Assembly: GCF_009753675.1 (NCBI RefSeq)
Contig: NZ_WQLV01000001.1
Coordinates: 558,001 to 622,000 of the forward strand
Length of the DNA: 64,000 bases
Source: Parasedimentitalea huanghaiensis
Lineage (GTDB): Bacteria > Pseudomonadota > Alphaproteobacteria > Rhodobacterales > Rhodobacteraceae
Direction of reading: 5' to 3'
Shown here: positions 24,353-33,003 of the stretch, piece by piece
How the letters are laid out: every line of letters starts with the position of its first letter
Position numbering within the stretch: position 1 is the first letter of the stretch
The notes under the pieces: model-generated
Told to the model about the DNA's origin: nothing
Databases searched by the model: none
What the model saw: only the letters and a program-made list of their open reading frames with translations
Program-made: the position numbers and the translations under genes

Positions 24353-26344
24353 ATGCGTGGGCATGGGCTTGGATGGAATTTATTGGGGACTGTTTCGTCC
24401 CTTAGCTTGATGATTGTTAACGCAGCCCCCCTAATGGCTCAGGATGTTGATGAGGGCTTCCTTGGTGTCATTGAATTGGGCGACAGCAAGCGCGAAGTGC
24501 AGGTTGGCACTGCAACTGCTGTAACAGTGATCAACCAAGAAGAAATCGACGACCGCCAAGCCGGTACAATTGCTGAGCTGATTGATTCCGTTCCCGGTGT
24601 AACCCTGGTTAACGGAAACACTCCGCAGGGCTCTGGGATCAACATTCGTGGTTTTGGTGCAAATGGCACCTACGGAACCGACGCTAAGGTGCTGGTTGTG
24701 GTCGACGGCGCCACAACCGGGGCTGAAGAACTCTATCGGATTGGCAATCAGCTGTTCACTGACCCGGAACTTTATAGTGAAGTTTCTGTGATCCGCGGCA
24801 CTGTTGGATCATTTGAATTTGGATCCGGCGTGGTGGGTGGCGTCGTTCAGCTCGAAACAAAAAACGCTTCAGATTTCACCGGTGGTGAAATTGGTGTGCG
24901 CTTGCGCCAAGTGTTAGAGGCAACGTCAAATGGGGCAGGTTTTGCAAGTTCAACAATCGCGGCCTGGCAACCCACTGACAACCTCGAGTTCCTGTTTAAC
25001 TACACAGTCCGTGATCAAGACGATTACAAAACCGCTGATGGAACTGTGGTTACAAACAGTAAGTTCCGAATGCCGTCATACCTGGTGAAGGGGCGGTATA
25101 CCTTTGGTGATGACAATGCCCATGCAATTACTCTGTCCTACAATGACAGCACCACTGACGAAAAAGACGTGCCCTATGATACATTTGGCACGACAGGCGG
25201 CTCCTTTGGTAACGTTGATCGTAAAACCCACAGCAAAATTGCAGTCCTGCAATATGACTATAACCCAAGTGGGAATGACCTGATTGATTTAAGTGTCAAC
25301 CTGTCGCGTTCCGAACAAGCCATCGACCAGACCTGTCTTCCTGCGACAGCACCACACGGGTGTTTTTCTGTAGTGGATGCGGATCACAACTACGAGACCA
25401 CCAAACTGACGATCAAGAACACCGCCTATTTCCTAACGGGATCGGTTGAGCACAACCTAAGAGCGGGAATTGAGTTTTCACAACGTGATCGACTGGATGC
25501 GCCTTCAGCACCAGGAGGCTCAGACAAACGTTTAGCCCTGTTTGCAGTGGATGAGATTTTAGTCAACCAAAACCTGACGCTAACACCTGCCTTGCGCTAT
25601 GAAACTCAAGACATCAAAGGTGATACGGCCCCTAACAATGCCTCCTATTCCAATGACGCATTGATGGGTGGCCTGTCGGCTCGATACGAATTTGATAGCG
25701 GCTTTGCCGTGTTTGCCAGCGCAGCTTATACCGAGATGATGCCGATCATTGACGACCTCGGTACGCCGCTTTTTATGACCCAGCCGGAAAAATCACGCAC
25801 CTATGAAGGTGGTGTTTCTTATACCCAGGGCGATCTGTTTTCCACAGGTGATGCCCTGCAGGTGAAAGCGAATATCTACCAGACCTATGTTTGGGATGTC
25901 ACTTCATACTCCAATGTCGCCAATATTGACGTCAAAGGGATCGAACTCGAAGCATCCTACAGCCATGCCAGCGGGTTTTATGCCGACTTCAATGCAACCA
26001 GCGCCGACGGAACTTCAACGACGAATGCCGGTGTTGACAGCAAGTGGATTTATGCGCCCGAAACGTCTGCACGACTAACCCTCGGAAAGCGTTTTGGTGA
26101 AGCGCTTGACGTCAGTTGGGAACTTGTGGCGGCCCAGTCCACCACAGGTGTCGGCAACATCGCACTTGCGGGTTATGGCGTGAATAACCTGAGGGCAACA
26201 TACAGGCCACAATCTGGCGCGTTCAAAGGTGCTGAATTTCGCTTTGGCGTAGAAAACATTCTGGACGCCACATACCAGTCGCAGCTGTCTACTCGGGTGG
26301 CTCCGGGCCGGAACTTCAAGCTGACGATGGCAAAAACCTTCTGA
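24353..26344 (+). CDS. hmuR: TonB-dependent haem receptor
   Basis: 663 residues with AAAGGAC before ATG. Signal peptide to about residue 28 (APLMAQDV). Plug domain about 50-160 (IAELIDSVPGVTLVNG, GINIRGFG, VSVIRGTVGSFEFGSGVVGGVV), then a 22-strand-type barrel ending in Phe (NFKLTMAKTF). It is shorter than many receptors. The FRAP and NPNL boxes with the haem-ligand His are absent; the corresponding stretch reads MMPIIDDLGTPLF and MTQPEKSRTYEGG. Haem as substrate follows from the flanking hmuSTUV genes. Confidence 0.9.
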   Translation: MRGHGLGWNLLGTVSSLSLMIVNAAPLMAQDVDEGFLGVIELGDSKREVQVGTATAVTVINQEEIDDRQAGTIAELIDSVPGVTLVNGNTPQGSGINIRGFGANGTYGTDAKVLVVVDGATTGAEELYRIGNQLFTDPELYSEVSVIRGTVGSFEFGSGVVGGVVQLETKNASDFTGGEIGVRLRQVLEATSNGAGFASSTIAAWQPTDNLEFLFNYTVRDQDDYKTADGTVVTNSKFRMPSYLVKGRYTFGDDNAHAITLSYNDSTTDEKDVPYDTFGTTGGSFGNVDRKTHSKIAVLQYDYNPSGNDLIDLSVNLSRSEQAIDQTCLPATAPHGCFSVVDADHNYETTKLTIKNTAYFLTGSVEHNLRAGIEFSQRDRLDAPSAPGGSDKRLALFAVDEILVNQNLTLTPALRYETQDIKGDTAPNNASYSNDALMGGLSARYEFDSGFAVFASAAYTEMMPIIDDLGTPLFMTQPEKSRTYEGGVSYTQGDLFSTGDALQVKANIYQTYVWDVTSYSNVANIDVKGIELEASYSHASGFYADFNATSADGTSTTNAGVDSKWIYAPETSARLTLGKRFGEALDVSWELVAAQSTTGVGNIALAGYGVNNLRATYRPQSGAFKGAEFRFGVENILDATYQSQLSTRVAPGRNFKLTMAKTF

Positions 26345-26370
26345 TCCACTGATAGCCCGAAAGGTATTCG

Positions 26371-26811
26371 ATGACACTTGGTATATGTAAATGGAAGGCC
26401 CTAACAGCACTTGTGCTGTCAGGGCTGGTTGGTTCGGCAGCGGTTTCCGAAACGGTAAAACCGCCCGCGGTCTCAATAGAGTTGAGTGCAGCGGATGCGA
26501 TCGGCGAAGCCTGCCGATTGTCTTTTGTTGTCCAGAACAGTCACAGTCAGGACATTGCCAGTTCAGTCTATGAGACGGTTTTGTTCAATGTAGATGGGCA
26601 AGTCGCACAGTTGACCCTGTTGGATTTTCAAGACTTGCCTGCCGGGCGCATGCGTGTGCGACAATTTCAATTTGACGGTTTGGCGTGCGATGACATCAGC
26701 CGGGTCCTGATCAATGGTGCTGACACCTGTAAGGGCGAAGGATTGCCACAGGATGCATGTCACAAAAATCTAACCCTGCGCAGCCTAACCAAGATGGAGC
26801 TGATAGGATGA
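26371..26811 (+). CDS. Periplasmic protein of the haem/TonB locus, function unknown
   Basis: 146 residues with a signal peptide (WKALTALVLSGLVGSAAVSE). The mature domain looks like a beta-sandwich (SIELSAADAIGEACRLSFVVQN, FNVDGQVAQLTLLDFQDLPAGRMRVRQFQF in pieces) and has four Cys (GEACRLS, GLACDD, ADTCKG, DACHKN), suggesting two disulfides. It lies between hmuR and exbB, and its stop overlaps the exbB start (ATGA). This places it in the transport unit, perhaps as a periplasmic partner of the receptor or of TonB. I recall similar proteins at the same place in other roseobacters. No enzymatic motif seen. Confidence 0.8.
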   Translation: MTLGICKWKALTALVLSGLVGSAAVSETVKPPAVSIELSAADAIGEACRLSFVVQNSHSQDIASSVYETVLFNVDGQVAQLTLLDFQDLPAGRMRVRQFQFDGLACDDISRVLINGADTCKGEGLPQDACHKNLTLRSLTKMELIG

Positions 26812-27467
26812 CTATGATCCAATCGGCATTGTTGCAGGTCCTCGATCTTGGTGGCCCTGTGGTATTGGTTCTTCTGGCGACTTCGGTGCTGGCGACTGCG
26901 TTGGTGTTGTACAAAATATGGCAATATCAAATTGCGCGTGTTGGCCGCCATCGACAGTTGAGCCTTGCAGTTGACGCTTGGGACCGAGGTGACGTCTCAC
27001 AGGCATTGGCCAATTTGCAGCAGACCAAATCCTACTTGGCCCCAGTGCTACACATGGCGCTGACCCAGCCCCCCAGCAGAAAACTGTCGGACCGGACCGA
27101 AGCCGAAGCCGAAGCTCGCTTCTCGCGACTGGAACAGGGATTGGGTACTCTCGACCTCATTGCTCAATTGGCGCCACTACTTGGGTTGTTCGGCACAGTT
27201 CTGGGCATGATCGAAGCGTTCAAAAAACTGGAAGCGGCTGGATCCTCGGTAGATCCTTCAATGTTGGCGGGCGGAATTTGGGTGGCTTTGTTCACAACGG
27301 CCGCTGGTTTGGCTGTGGCAATGCCAACATCCATGGTGCTGAGCTGGCTTACCGCCCGAATGCAACGAGAGAGAGTGTTTGCAAACCGGGCGCTGAGCAC
27401 GGTGTTTGCGCCGACGGCCGCTTCGGCAAGCAAAGTGGAAGAGTTGCGAGCAGTATATGGCAGTTAG
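26808..27467 (+). CDS. exbB: ExbB proton-channel subunit
   Basis: 219 residues starting at the ATG that overlaps the previous stop; an in-frame upstream start inside that gene is less likely. Three membrane spans: VLDLGGPVVLVLLATSVLATALVLYKIW at the N-terminus, then the pair around LAPLLGLFGTVLGMIEAF and GIWVALFTTAAGLAVAMPTSMV. The Thr residues in FGTVLG and FTTAAG are those lining the proton path in ExbB/TolQ/MotA proteins. With the ExbD pair and TonB it energises haem uptake. Confidence 0.92.
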   Translation: MTMIQSALLQVLDLGGPVVLVLLATSVLATALVLYKIWQYQIARVGRHRQLSLAVDAWDRGDVSQALANLQQTKSYLAPVLHMALTQPPSRKLSDRTEAEAEARFSRLEQGLGTLDLIAQLAPLLGLFGTVLGMIEAFKKLEAAGSSVDPSMLAGGIWVALFTTAAGLAVAMPTSMVLSWLTARMQRERVFANRALSTVFAPTAASASKVEELRAVYGS

Positions 27468-27840
27468 TTTGAAAGGCCCTAAGCGTCGGCGCCTGTCGAT
27501 GACCTCGTTGATTGACGTAATATTCCTTCTGCTGTTGTTCTTCATGCTGACCTCAACGTTCTCAAGATATTCTGAGGTCGAATTGATGAACGCAGCAAGC
27601 GGCAATGGCCAGGAGAACAAGCAGATGTTGTTTGTATCGCTGGGCGAAGACAGTTTGATGCTGAATGCGCAAAACGTTGATATGAGCCTTATTGCCGGTT
27701 TGGTTGAGGCTCAGCCGAATGATGGCAGCGGGCATCTGGTATTGATCAACCTCGAGGAGGTGACGTCGTCGCAAAGATTGGTGGACTTGTTGACCAGCTT
27801 GCGAGTGGTCAAAGATCTGCAGACAATGATTTTGAGCTGA
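27457..27840 (+). CDS. exbD: ExbD, first copy (with the conserved membrane aspartate)
   Basis: 127 residues, starting at an ATG inside the exbB end. Short cytosolic tail with KGPKRRR, one membrane helix SLIDVIFLLLLFFMLTSTF that carries Asp20, the proton-carrying residue equivalent to Asp25 of E. coli ExbD, then a periplasmic domain (VLINLEEVTSSQRLVDLLTSL). All features for proton coupling are in place. Confidence 0.92.
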   Translation: MAVSLKGPKRRRLSMTSLIDVIFLLLLFFMLTSTFSRYSEVELMNAASGNGQENKQMLFVSLGEDSLMLNAQNVDMSLIAGLVEAQPNDGSGHLVLINLEEVTSSQRLVDLLTSLRVVKDLQTMILS

Positions 27841-27850
27841 GGTCGGCCCT

Positions 27851-28240
27851 GTGCGCATTAAGCAACCTATTGCCAGTCAAAAAGAACCAACGATCGCTCT
27901 CATCAATATCGTATTTCTAATGCTGGTGTTTTTCATGATCGCAGGCACCCTGGCAGTGCCTCTGGACAAGGAACTTCGGTTGATCGAGACAACCGGTTTG
28001 GATGGACGCGAACCGCCTGACACACTAGTGGTTCATGCCGACGGCCGACTTTCCTTACAAGGAAAGCCCCTCGCCGATGCCGCGGTTTTTCTGGCGACCC
28101 TCTCTGCAGATGAATTGAAAGTGGTGCGCATCGTTCCAGACCGTGCATTACCGGCCAAACGGCTCGTGGCGCTGGGTAATTTACTGCGTCAGGGCGGTGC
28201 AGGTCGATTGATGCTGGTCTCTGAAAAGGGGCTGAAATGA
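27851..28240 (+). CDS. ExbD-like protein, second copy (aspartate replaced by asparagine)
   Basis: 129 residues from GTG 27851, 10 bases after the first exbD. The same layout is present: short N-tail, membrane helix, periplasmic domain (IVPDRALPAKRLVALGNLLRQGG). The helix, however, reads ALINIVFLMLVFFMIAGTL: the codon AAT puts Asn19 where ExbD proteins have their essential Asp. In E. coli a D25N change abolishes function, so this copy should not carry protons. It probably pairs with the first ExbD inside the ExbB ring, giving an asymmetric dimer. Its stop overlaps the tonB start. Confidence 0.9.
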   Translation: MRIKQPIASQKEPTIALINIVFLMLVFFMIAGTLAVPLDKELRLIETTGLDGREPPDTLVVHADGRLSLQGKPLADAAVFLATLSADELKVVRIVPDRALPAKRLVALGNLLRQGGAGRLMLVSEKGLK

Positions 28241-29202
28241 CACCGCAGTCTCGAAGCGTTGCATTGTTCGCGCTGATCTTAGCCGCAGCTGCACATGCGG
28301 CTCCGGCATTTTTGAAGGGCAACACCGACGTTCAAATCGAAGGTGGCAACACTGCTCTTGCATCACAAGGAAACTCTTTTACCAACATGGCGGCGGGAGT
28401 GCAGGAACCAGAAAAGCCACAAGATATCACCAATGCTCAAGACACAATCGAACGTCCTCAGACGCCACCTATAACGCCTCCCATAAAACCTCTGGCTGAA
28501 AATCAGGTCGCGCAGGCCATTGAGCCAAGTCGCGCACTTCCACGGCAACAGATTGTAAAACCTGTCGAACAGCTGTCCAAAGTCGAACCAGTGCAGGCGT
28601 CAGCGGTCACACCTCAAGTTCAAAATCCGATAGCCGTAGACACGGCACCAGCATTGCAGGCCGTTCCGCAAGACGACAGCGCGCGGCGCACAGATCCCGA
28701 GGTGGTTCGCCCTATACAACAATCCGAACAAGGCGCAGCAAAACCGAGCGAGCGAGCGCCATTGACGCCAAAACCTGAGATTCAATCCCCCATAGCTGAA
28801 GCCAAACCACAACCTAAGCCCAAGCCCAAACCACGAGGCAATGGCGCAAACACCACTGCTCAGGGAACTGCAGATGGTCAAAGCAACAGTCCGGGAGGTC
28901 AGGCAAGAACCAATCCAAGCACCAGCAAAGTGCAAGGAAATGCCGCTGCGAGCAATTATTCCGGAACAGTCAGACGCAAAATCCATAGGGCGAAACGCCA
29001 ACGGGTTAACATCAAAGGCGTGGCTCTCGTTTCGTTCAACATTGCTCCTAATGGCTCCATTTCAGGAGCGCGCGTGGCCCGTAGCTCTGGTTCGGCAAAG
29101 TTAGATCGAATTGCCTTGTCACAGGTCCGCCGCGCCTCTCCGTTCCCTCCACCTCCGCCGGGCGCACGCACCAGTTATTCAGTTGAAATCAAGGGAAAAT
29201 AG
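28237..29202 (+). CDS. tonB: TonB energy transducer
   Basis: 321 residues: membrane anchor at 8-25 (SVALFALILAAAAHAAPAF, with a His at position 20 as in E. coli TonB), a long Pro/Lys/Gln-rich periplasmic spacer (about 55-235, with PKPKPKPRG and PPITPPIKP) and a C-terminal TonB domain (KGVALVSFNIAPNGSISGARVARSSGS, read in parts, then FPPPPPGARTSYSVEIKGK). The ATG overlaps the preceding stop (ATGA). It transmits the ExbB/ExbD-derived force to HmuR. It is the last gene of the hmuR-exbB-exbD-exbD-tonB unit. Confidence 0.92.
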   Translation: MTPQSRSVALFALILAAAAHAAPAFLKGNTDVQIEGGNTALASQGNSFTNMAAGVQEPEKPQDITNAQDTIERPQTPPITPPIKPLAENQVAQAIEPSRALPRQQIVKPVEQLSKVEPVQASAVTPQVQNPIAVDTAPALQAVPQDDSARRTDPEVVRPIQQSEQGAAKPSERAPLTPKPEIQSPIAEAKPQPKPKPKPRGNGANTTAQGTADGQSNSPGGQARTNPSTSKVQGNAAASNYSGTVRRKIHRAKRQRVNIKGVALVSFNIAPNGSISGARVARSSGSAKLDRIALSQVRRASPFPPPPPGARTSYSVEIKGK

Positions 29203-29229
29203 ATCTTCGCCCCGATCAGGTGATCCCCA

Positions 29230-29472
29230 CTACCGGGCCGGTGTGATTGTACGGGTGACGGTATTACCCTCACGTGGCGGCAGGTCTGAAGTTGTGCGGA
29301 CCAGTTCCAGATCAATCATGAATCCCTGTCTGTTGGCGATACTCTGAGGCCCCCAAGCGGAATCGAATCTATAGGCACTTTGCACTGACCAACCGATCAT
29401 ATGCTCCATCAGGCAATTTAGTGCCCAAACCTGTTCCGCGACTTTGGAGATCCGGGGCAAGATGCTGAACAT
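29230..29472 (-). CDS. Doubtful short gene or gene fragment convergent with tonB
   Basis: An 80-codon frame with codon use typical of this genome (mostly G or C in third position). It begins MFSILPRISKVAEQVW and ends REGNTVTRTITPAR. There is no clear ribosome site and no recognised family. Upstream, neighbouring frames also look coding, so a larger decayed gene is possible. It occupies part of the 695-base gap between tonB and the valine operon. Confidence 0.3.
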   Translation of the reverse strand: MFSILPRISKVAEQVWALNCLMEHMIGWSVQSAYRFDSAWGPQSIANRQGFMIDLELVRTTSDLPPREGNTVTRTITPAR

Positions 29473-29897
29473 TCTGGCTGAGCAAGCGTGACAGGGTGAA
29501 CACTTTCGCTGGGTCCTCGACCTAAACGCCCCGACACGGTTCCAGGTTATGAGCCCGGCGGTCTGATGCCCCCAGCGAAAGCAAAGGTATCCTAGCCATG
29601 ACAGGCATCGTTTACAATGCAGACACTCTGGCCTGACCGTTTAGATGGAACCGATGGGTGCTCTGGTTTGAGACCGCAAAGCAGGCAGTCTAAGTTTTTT
29701 GTGTGGTGGTCACCTTCAGCGCCATCACTTTGTCTCTATGCCCTTTGCAAATTTGCGAGTTCAGTTTGCAATAATAGCGACACCCAACCCGGTTTCATGA
29801 AAAATTCCTGTAACGATTACCCTATAACTAAACACTTGTTCAATTCCCGATGGATGGCAGTATAGTGCCGCCAAACTAATCAAACCGGAGGCCCGCC
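29473..29897. other. Intergenic region before the valine operon
   Basis: No intact gene seen. The right part carries the presumed promoter and an inverted repeat (listed separately). The left part may contain debris connected with the doubtful frame at 29230-29472. Confidence 0.4.
29826..29845. promoter_or_regulatory. Inverted repeat before the valine operon
   Basis: AACTAAACA, CT, TGTTCAATT: arms match at 7 of 9 positions, centred about 62 bases upstream of the acyl-CoA dehydrogenase ATG. Plausible operator for a regulator of branched-chain acyl-CoA catabolism; identity unknown. Confidence 0.4.
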
Positions 29898-31043
29898 ATG
29901 GATTTTGCATTATCCGAGGAACAAAACGCCATTTTCGACATGGCCTATGCATTCGGGCAGGAGCAAATTGCTCCATATGCCCAAGGCTGGGAAAAAGACG
30001 GAACCATCCCCAAGGCGTTATGGCCGCAAATTGGCGAGTTGGGTTTTGGTGGTCTTTATGTATCGGAAGAACATGGCGGATCAGGTCTGTCGCGGTTGGA
30101 TGCAACCCTAGTCTTCGAAGCCCTGGCGATGGCCTGCCCTGCCGTGGGATCCTTTTTGTCGATCCACAACATGTGTGGTGGCATGATCGACAAGTTCGGA
30201 TCGGATGAAACCAAGAAAAAATGGCTACCCGACCTCTGTACCATGTCGACCGTCTACTCGTATTGCCTGACCGAGCCTGGGTCCGGGTCCGACGCTGCAG
30301 CCCTGAAAACGCGCGCCGAAGTAAGTGATGTTGGCTACACTCTGAACGGATCCAAGGCGTTCATCTCTGGTGGCGGCTACTCTGATGCCTATATCTGCAT
30401 GGTGCGCAGTGGCATTGACGGCCCCAAAGGCATCTCGGCACTGGTGGTTGAAGATGACACTCCTGGCCTATCTTTCGGCGGTCTTGAAGACAAAATGGGC
30501 TGGAAAGCCCAACCCACTGCGCAGGTCCAGTTCGACGATTGCACTGTCCCGGTTGCCAATTTGATCGGCACCGAGGGCAAAGGCTTCAGCTACGCCATGG
30601 CCGGACTTGACGGCGGCCGACTGAATATCTCTGCTGGTGCATTAGGCGGCGCTCAGCAGGCGCTGAACCTGACATTGCAATATATGTCCGAGCGCAAGGC
30701 CTTTGGCCAAAGCATCGACCAATTTCAGGGGTTACAGTTCCGACTGGCTGAGTACGAAACCAAACTTCAGGCCTCCCGCACCTTTTTGCGTCAGGCGGCA
30801 TGGAAACTCGACAATGGTGCCCCAGACGCCAGCAAATTCTGCGCAATGGCCAAACTAATGGTCACTGACGTTGCCTTTGACGTGGCCAACGGCTGCCTGC
30901 AACTGCACGGCGGTTACGGCTATCTGGCGGACTACGGCATTGAAAAAATCGTTCGCGACCTGCGCGTTCACCAAATCCTGGAAGGCACCAATGAAATCAT
31001 GCGGGTAATTGTCGCGCGCCATCTGTTAGCCGAGAACCAATAA
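29898..31043 (+). CDS. Acyl-CoA dehydrogenase, probably isobutyryl-CoA dehydrogenase
   Basis: 381 residues, with CCGGAGG before the ATG. FAD-binding acyl-CoA dehydrogenase with YCLTEPGSGSDAA (about 121-133) and the C-terminal GGYGYLADYGIEKIVRDLRVHQILEGTNEIMR. The Glu in LEGTNE is at the usual catalytic-base position. Isobutyryl-CoA (valine-derived) is the likely substrate because the next two genes take the product onward to methylmalonate semialdehyde. The downstream ATG follows its TAA directly, so they form an operon. Other short branched acyl-CoAs cannot be excluded. Confidence 0.9.
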   Translation: MDFALSEEQNAIFDMAYAFGQEQIAPYAQGWEKDGTIPKALWPQIGELGFGGLYVSEEHGGSGLSRLDATLVFEALAMACPAVGSFLSIHNMCGGMIDKFGSDETKKKWLPDLCTMSTVYSYCLTEPGSGSDAAALKTRAEVSDVGYTLNGSKAFISGGGYSDAYICMVRSGIDGPKGISALVVEDDTPGLSFGGLEDKMGWKAQPTAQVQFDDCTVPVANLIGTEGKGFSYAMAGLDGGRLNISAGALGGAQQALNLTLQYMSERKAFGQSIDQFQGLQFRLAEYETKLQASRTFLRQAAWKLDNGAPDASKFCAMAKLMVTDVAFDVANGCLQLHGGYGYLADYGIEKIVRDLRVHQILEGTNEIMRVIVARHLLAENQ

Positions 31044-32084
31044 ATGTCTGACATCGACATTCGCATTACCGGCAAAGCTGGCCGCATTACACTGACCCGC
31101 CCTAAGGCATTGAATGCACTGTCCTATGACATGTGCATGGCCATAGACGCAGCACTAAAGGACTGGGCCACAAACGATACCGTACAACTGGTTGTGATCG
31201 ATGCAACCGGGGACAAGGCCTTCTGCGCGGGAGGTGACATTGCAGAGTTATACGACAGCGGCACCAAAGGCGACTATGCCTATGGCCGCAAGTTCTGGAG
31301 CGATGAATATCGCCTGAACGCCCGTATGTTTGAATATGGCAAACCCATCGTCAGCTTCATGCAAGGTTTTACCATGGGTGGCGGCGTTGGCATTGGATGC
31401 CATGGCACCCACCGCATATTGTGCGAAACCAGCCAGATCTCCATGCCCGAGGTGGGCATTGGTCTGGTCCCCGATGTCGGCGGCACCTTGATTTTATCAC
31501 AGGCCCCGGGCCGGCTGGGTGAATACCTTGGTCTGACCGGGTTTCGTATGGTGGCAGACGATGCCATTCTGGCAGGCTTTGCTGACCTCTTCATTCCGAA
31601 AGATCAATGGCCCAGTTTGATCTCTTCGCTCGAGTCAGACGGCGATTTGGCCTGCCTAACCGCCAGCGCCGACGTCCCTCCCACAGGGAAACTGCGCGAT
31701 CTTCAGGGCGACATTGATCGCCACTTTGCTGGTGAGACACTAAGCGATATTCTAAATTCACTGCGCAATGATGACGGTGCGTTTTCAGCTGCCACGCTCA
31801 AATCTCTTGGGCGAAACTCGCCGCTATCGATGGCTTGCACGGCAGAGCTGTTGCACCGTTTACGCGGCCCAGAACCTAGCATCCGCACAGCGTTGGAACT
31901 GGAATATCGCTTTACTTACCGCGCAATGGAAAGGGGCGATTTTCTGGAAGGTATTCGCGCCGCCATTATCGACAAAGATCGCAAGCCGCAGTGGCATCAC
32001 AGCGACATGGATGTTCCCACCAGCGCCACCAGCCAGATGCTAATGCCGCTGGGAGCTGAAACGCTGACTTTCGAGGAAGGATAA
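31044..32084 (+). CDS. 3-Hydroxyisobutyryl-CoA hydrolase-type enoyl-CoA hydratase/isomerase
   Basis: 346 residues of the crotonase fold: RPKALNALSYDM, FCAGGDIAELYDSG and GFTMGGGVGIGCHGTHRI (oxyanion hole), then SMPEVGIGLVPDVGGTLIL, the pattern of 3-hydroxyisobutyryl-CoA hydrolases. It releases 3-hydroxyisobutyrate from its CoA ester in valine breakdown and keeps toxic methacrylyl-CoA levels low. It starts directly after the dehydrogenase stop and is followed 4 bases later by mmsB. The hydratase that makes its substrate is not in this window. Confidence 0.9.
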   Translation: MSDIDIRITGKAGRITLTRPKALNALSYDMCMAIDAALKDWATNDTVQLVVIDATGDKAFCAGGDIAELYDSGTKGDYAYGRKFWSDEYRLNARMFEYGKPIVSFMQGFTMGGGVGIGCHGTHRILCETSQISMPEVGIGLVPDVGGTLILSQAPGRLGEYLGLTGFRMVADDAILAGFADLFIPKDQWPSLISSLESDGDLACLTASADVPPTGKLRDLQGDIDRHFAGETLSDILNSLRNDDGAFSAATLKSLGRNSPLSMACTAELLHRLRGPEPSIRTALELEYRFTYRAMERGDFLEGIRAAIIDKDRKPQWHHSDMDVPTSATSQMLMPLGAETLTFEEG

Positions 32085-32088
32085 ACAG

Positions 32089-32964
32089 ATGAAAATTGGA
32101 TTTATTGGACTGGGCAACATGGGCGGCCCAATGGCGGCCAACCTGGCCAAGGCAGGCCATCAGGTTACTGGTTTTGACATGGCTGAGGTGGAGATCGATG
32201 GTGTCTCTATGGCGGCATCTGCGGCTGAAGCGGCAACTGGCGCTGATGTGGTCATCACCATGTTACCCAACGGACAAATCCTGCGTGCAGTGGCCGACCA
32301 AATCATTCCAGCCATGACAGCCGGCGCAACCCTGGTCGACTGTTCGACAGTCGACGTCGACTCCGCCCGGGCAGTGGCCGAACAGACCGCATCGTCTGAC
32401 CTGCTGTTTGTCGACGCCCCGGTATCCGGCGGCATCGGCGGTGCTGCTGGCGGCACGTTGACCTTCATGGCGGGCGGCAGTGATGACGCTTTTGCCACGG
32501 CCAGCCCCTTGTTCGACGTCATGGGCCAGAAAGCAGTACATTGTGGCGCTGCCGGCGCCGGTCAATCCGCCAAAATCTGCAACAACATGATCCTGGGCGT
32601 CACCATGGCCGCCACCTGCGAGGCCTTTGCCCTGGCAGACAAACTGGGTCTGGACCGGCAAAAAATGTTCGACGTGGTCTCTACCTCTTCAGGCTATTCC
32701 TGGACTATGAACGCCTACTGCCCAGCCCCAGGTGTTGGCCCGCAGTCCCCGGCAGACAATGACTACAAACCGGGGTTCGCAGCCGAACTGATGCTGAAAG
32801 ATTTACGTCTATCGCAACAGGCTGCTGAAAGCGCGGATGCTGATACACCAATGGGCGAACTGGCACAGGCGCTTTATGCGCAGTTTGTCGAAAACGAAAA
32901 TGGTCTGGGTATGGATTTTTCCGCCCTGCTGCCCCGGTTTGAAAAACGCGGCCGTCGTTCGTAA
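32089..32964 (+). CDS. mmsB: 3-Hydroxyisobutyrate dehydrogenase
   Basis: 291 residues. NAD-binding MKIGFIGLGNMGGPMAANLAKAGH (read GFIGLGNMG), DAPVSGGIGGAAGGTLTFMAGG substrate region and the catalytic Lys in GAGQSAKICNNMILG. It oxidises 3-hydroxyisobutyrate to methylmalonate semialdehyde, the substrate of MmsA at 12193. Last gene of the valine operon, with a hairpin straight after. Confidence 0.94.
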   Translation: MKIGFIGLGNMGGPMAANLAKAGHQVTGFDMAEVEIDGVSMAASAAEAATGADVVITMLPNGQILRAVADQIIPAMTAGATLVDCSTVDVDSARAVAEQTASSDLLFVDAPVSGGIGGAAGGTLTFMAGGSDDAFATASPLFDVMGQKAVHCGAAGAGQSAKICNNMILGVTMAATCEAFALADKLGLDRQKMFDVVSTSSGYSWTMNAYCPAPGVGPQSPADNDYKPGFAAELMLKDLRLSQQAAESADADTPMGELAQALYAQFVENENGLGMDFSALLPRFEKRGRRS

Positions 32965-32970
32965 AAGTAA

Positions 32971-32992
32971 AGCGCGCCCAACTGGGCGCGCT
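32971..32992 (+). terminator. Hairpin after mmsB
   Basis: AGCGCGCC with GGGCGCGCT around CAACT; begins 6 bases after the mmsB stop. No long T-run follows immediately. Confidence 0.7.
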
Positions 32993-33003
32993 GCCTCCGG
33001 CAG

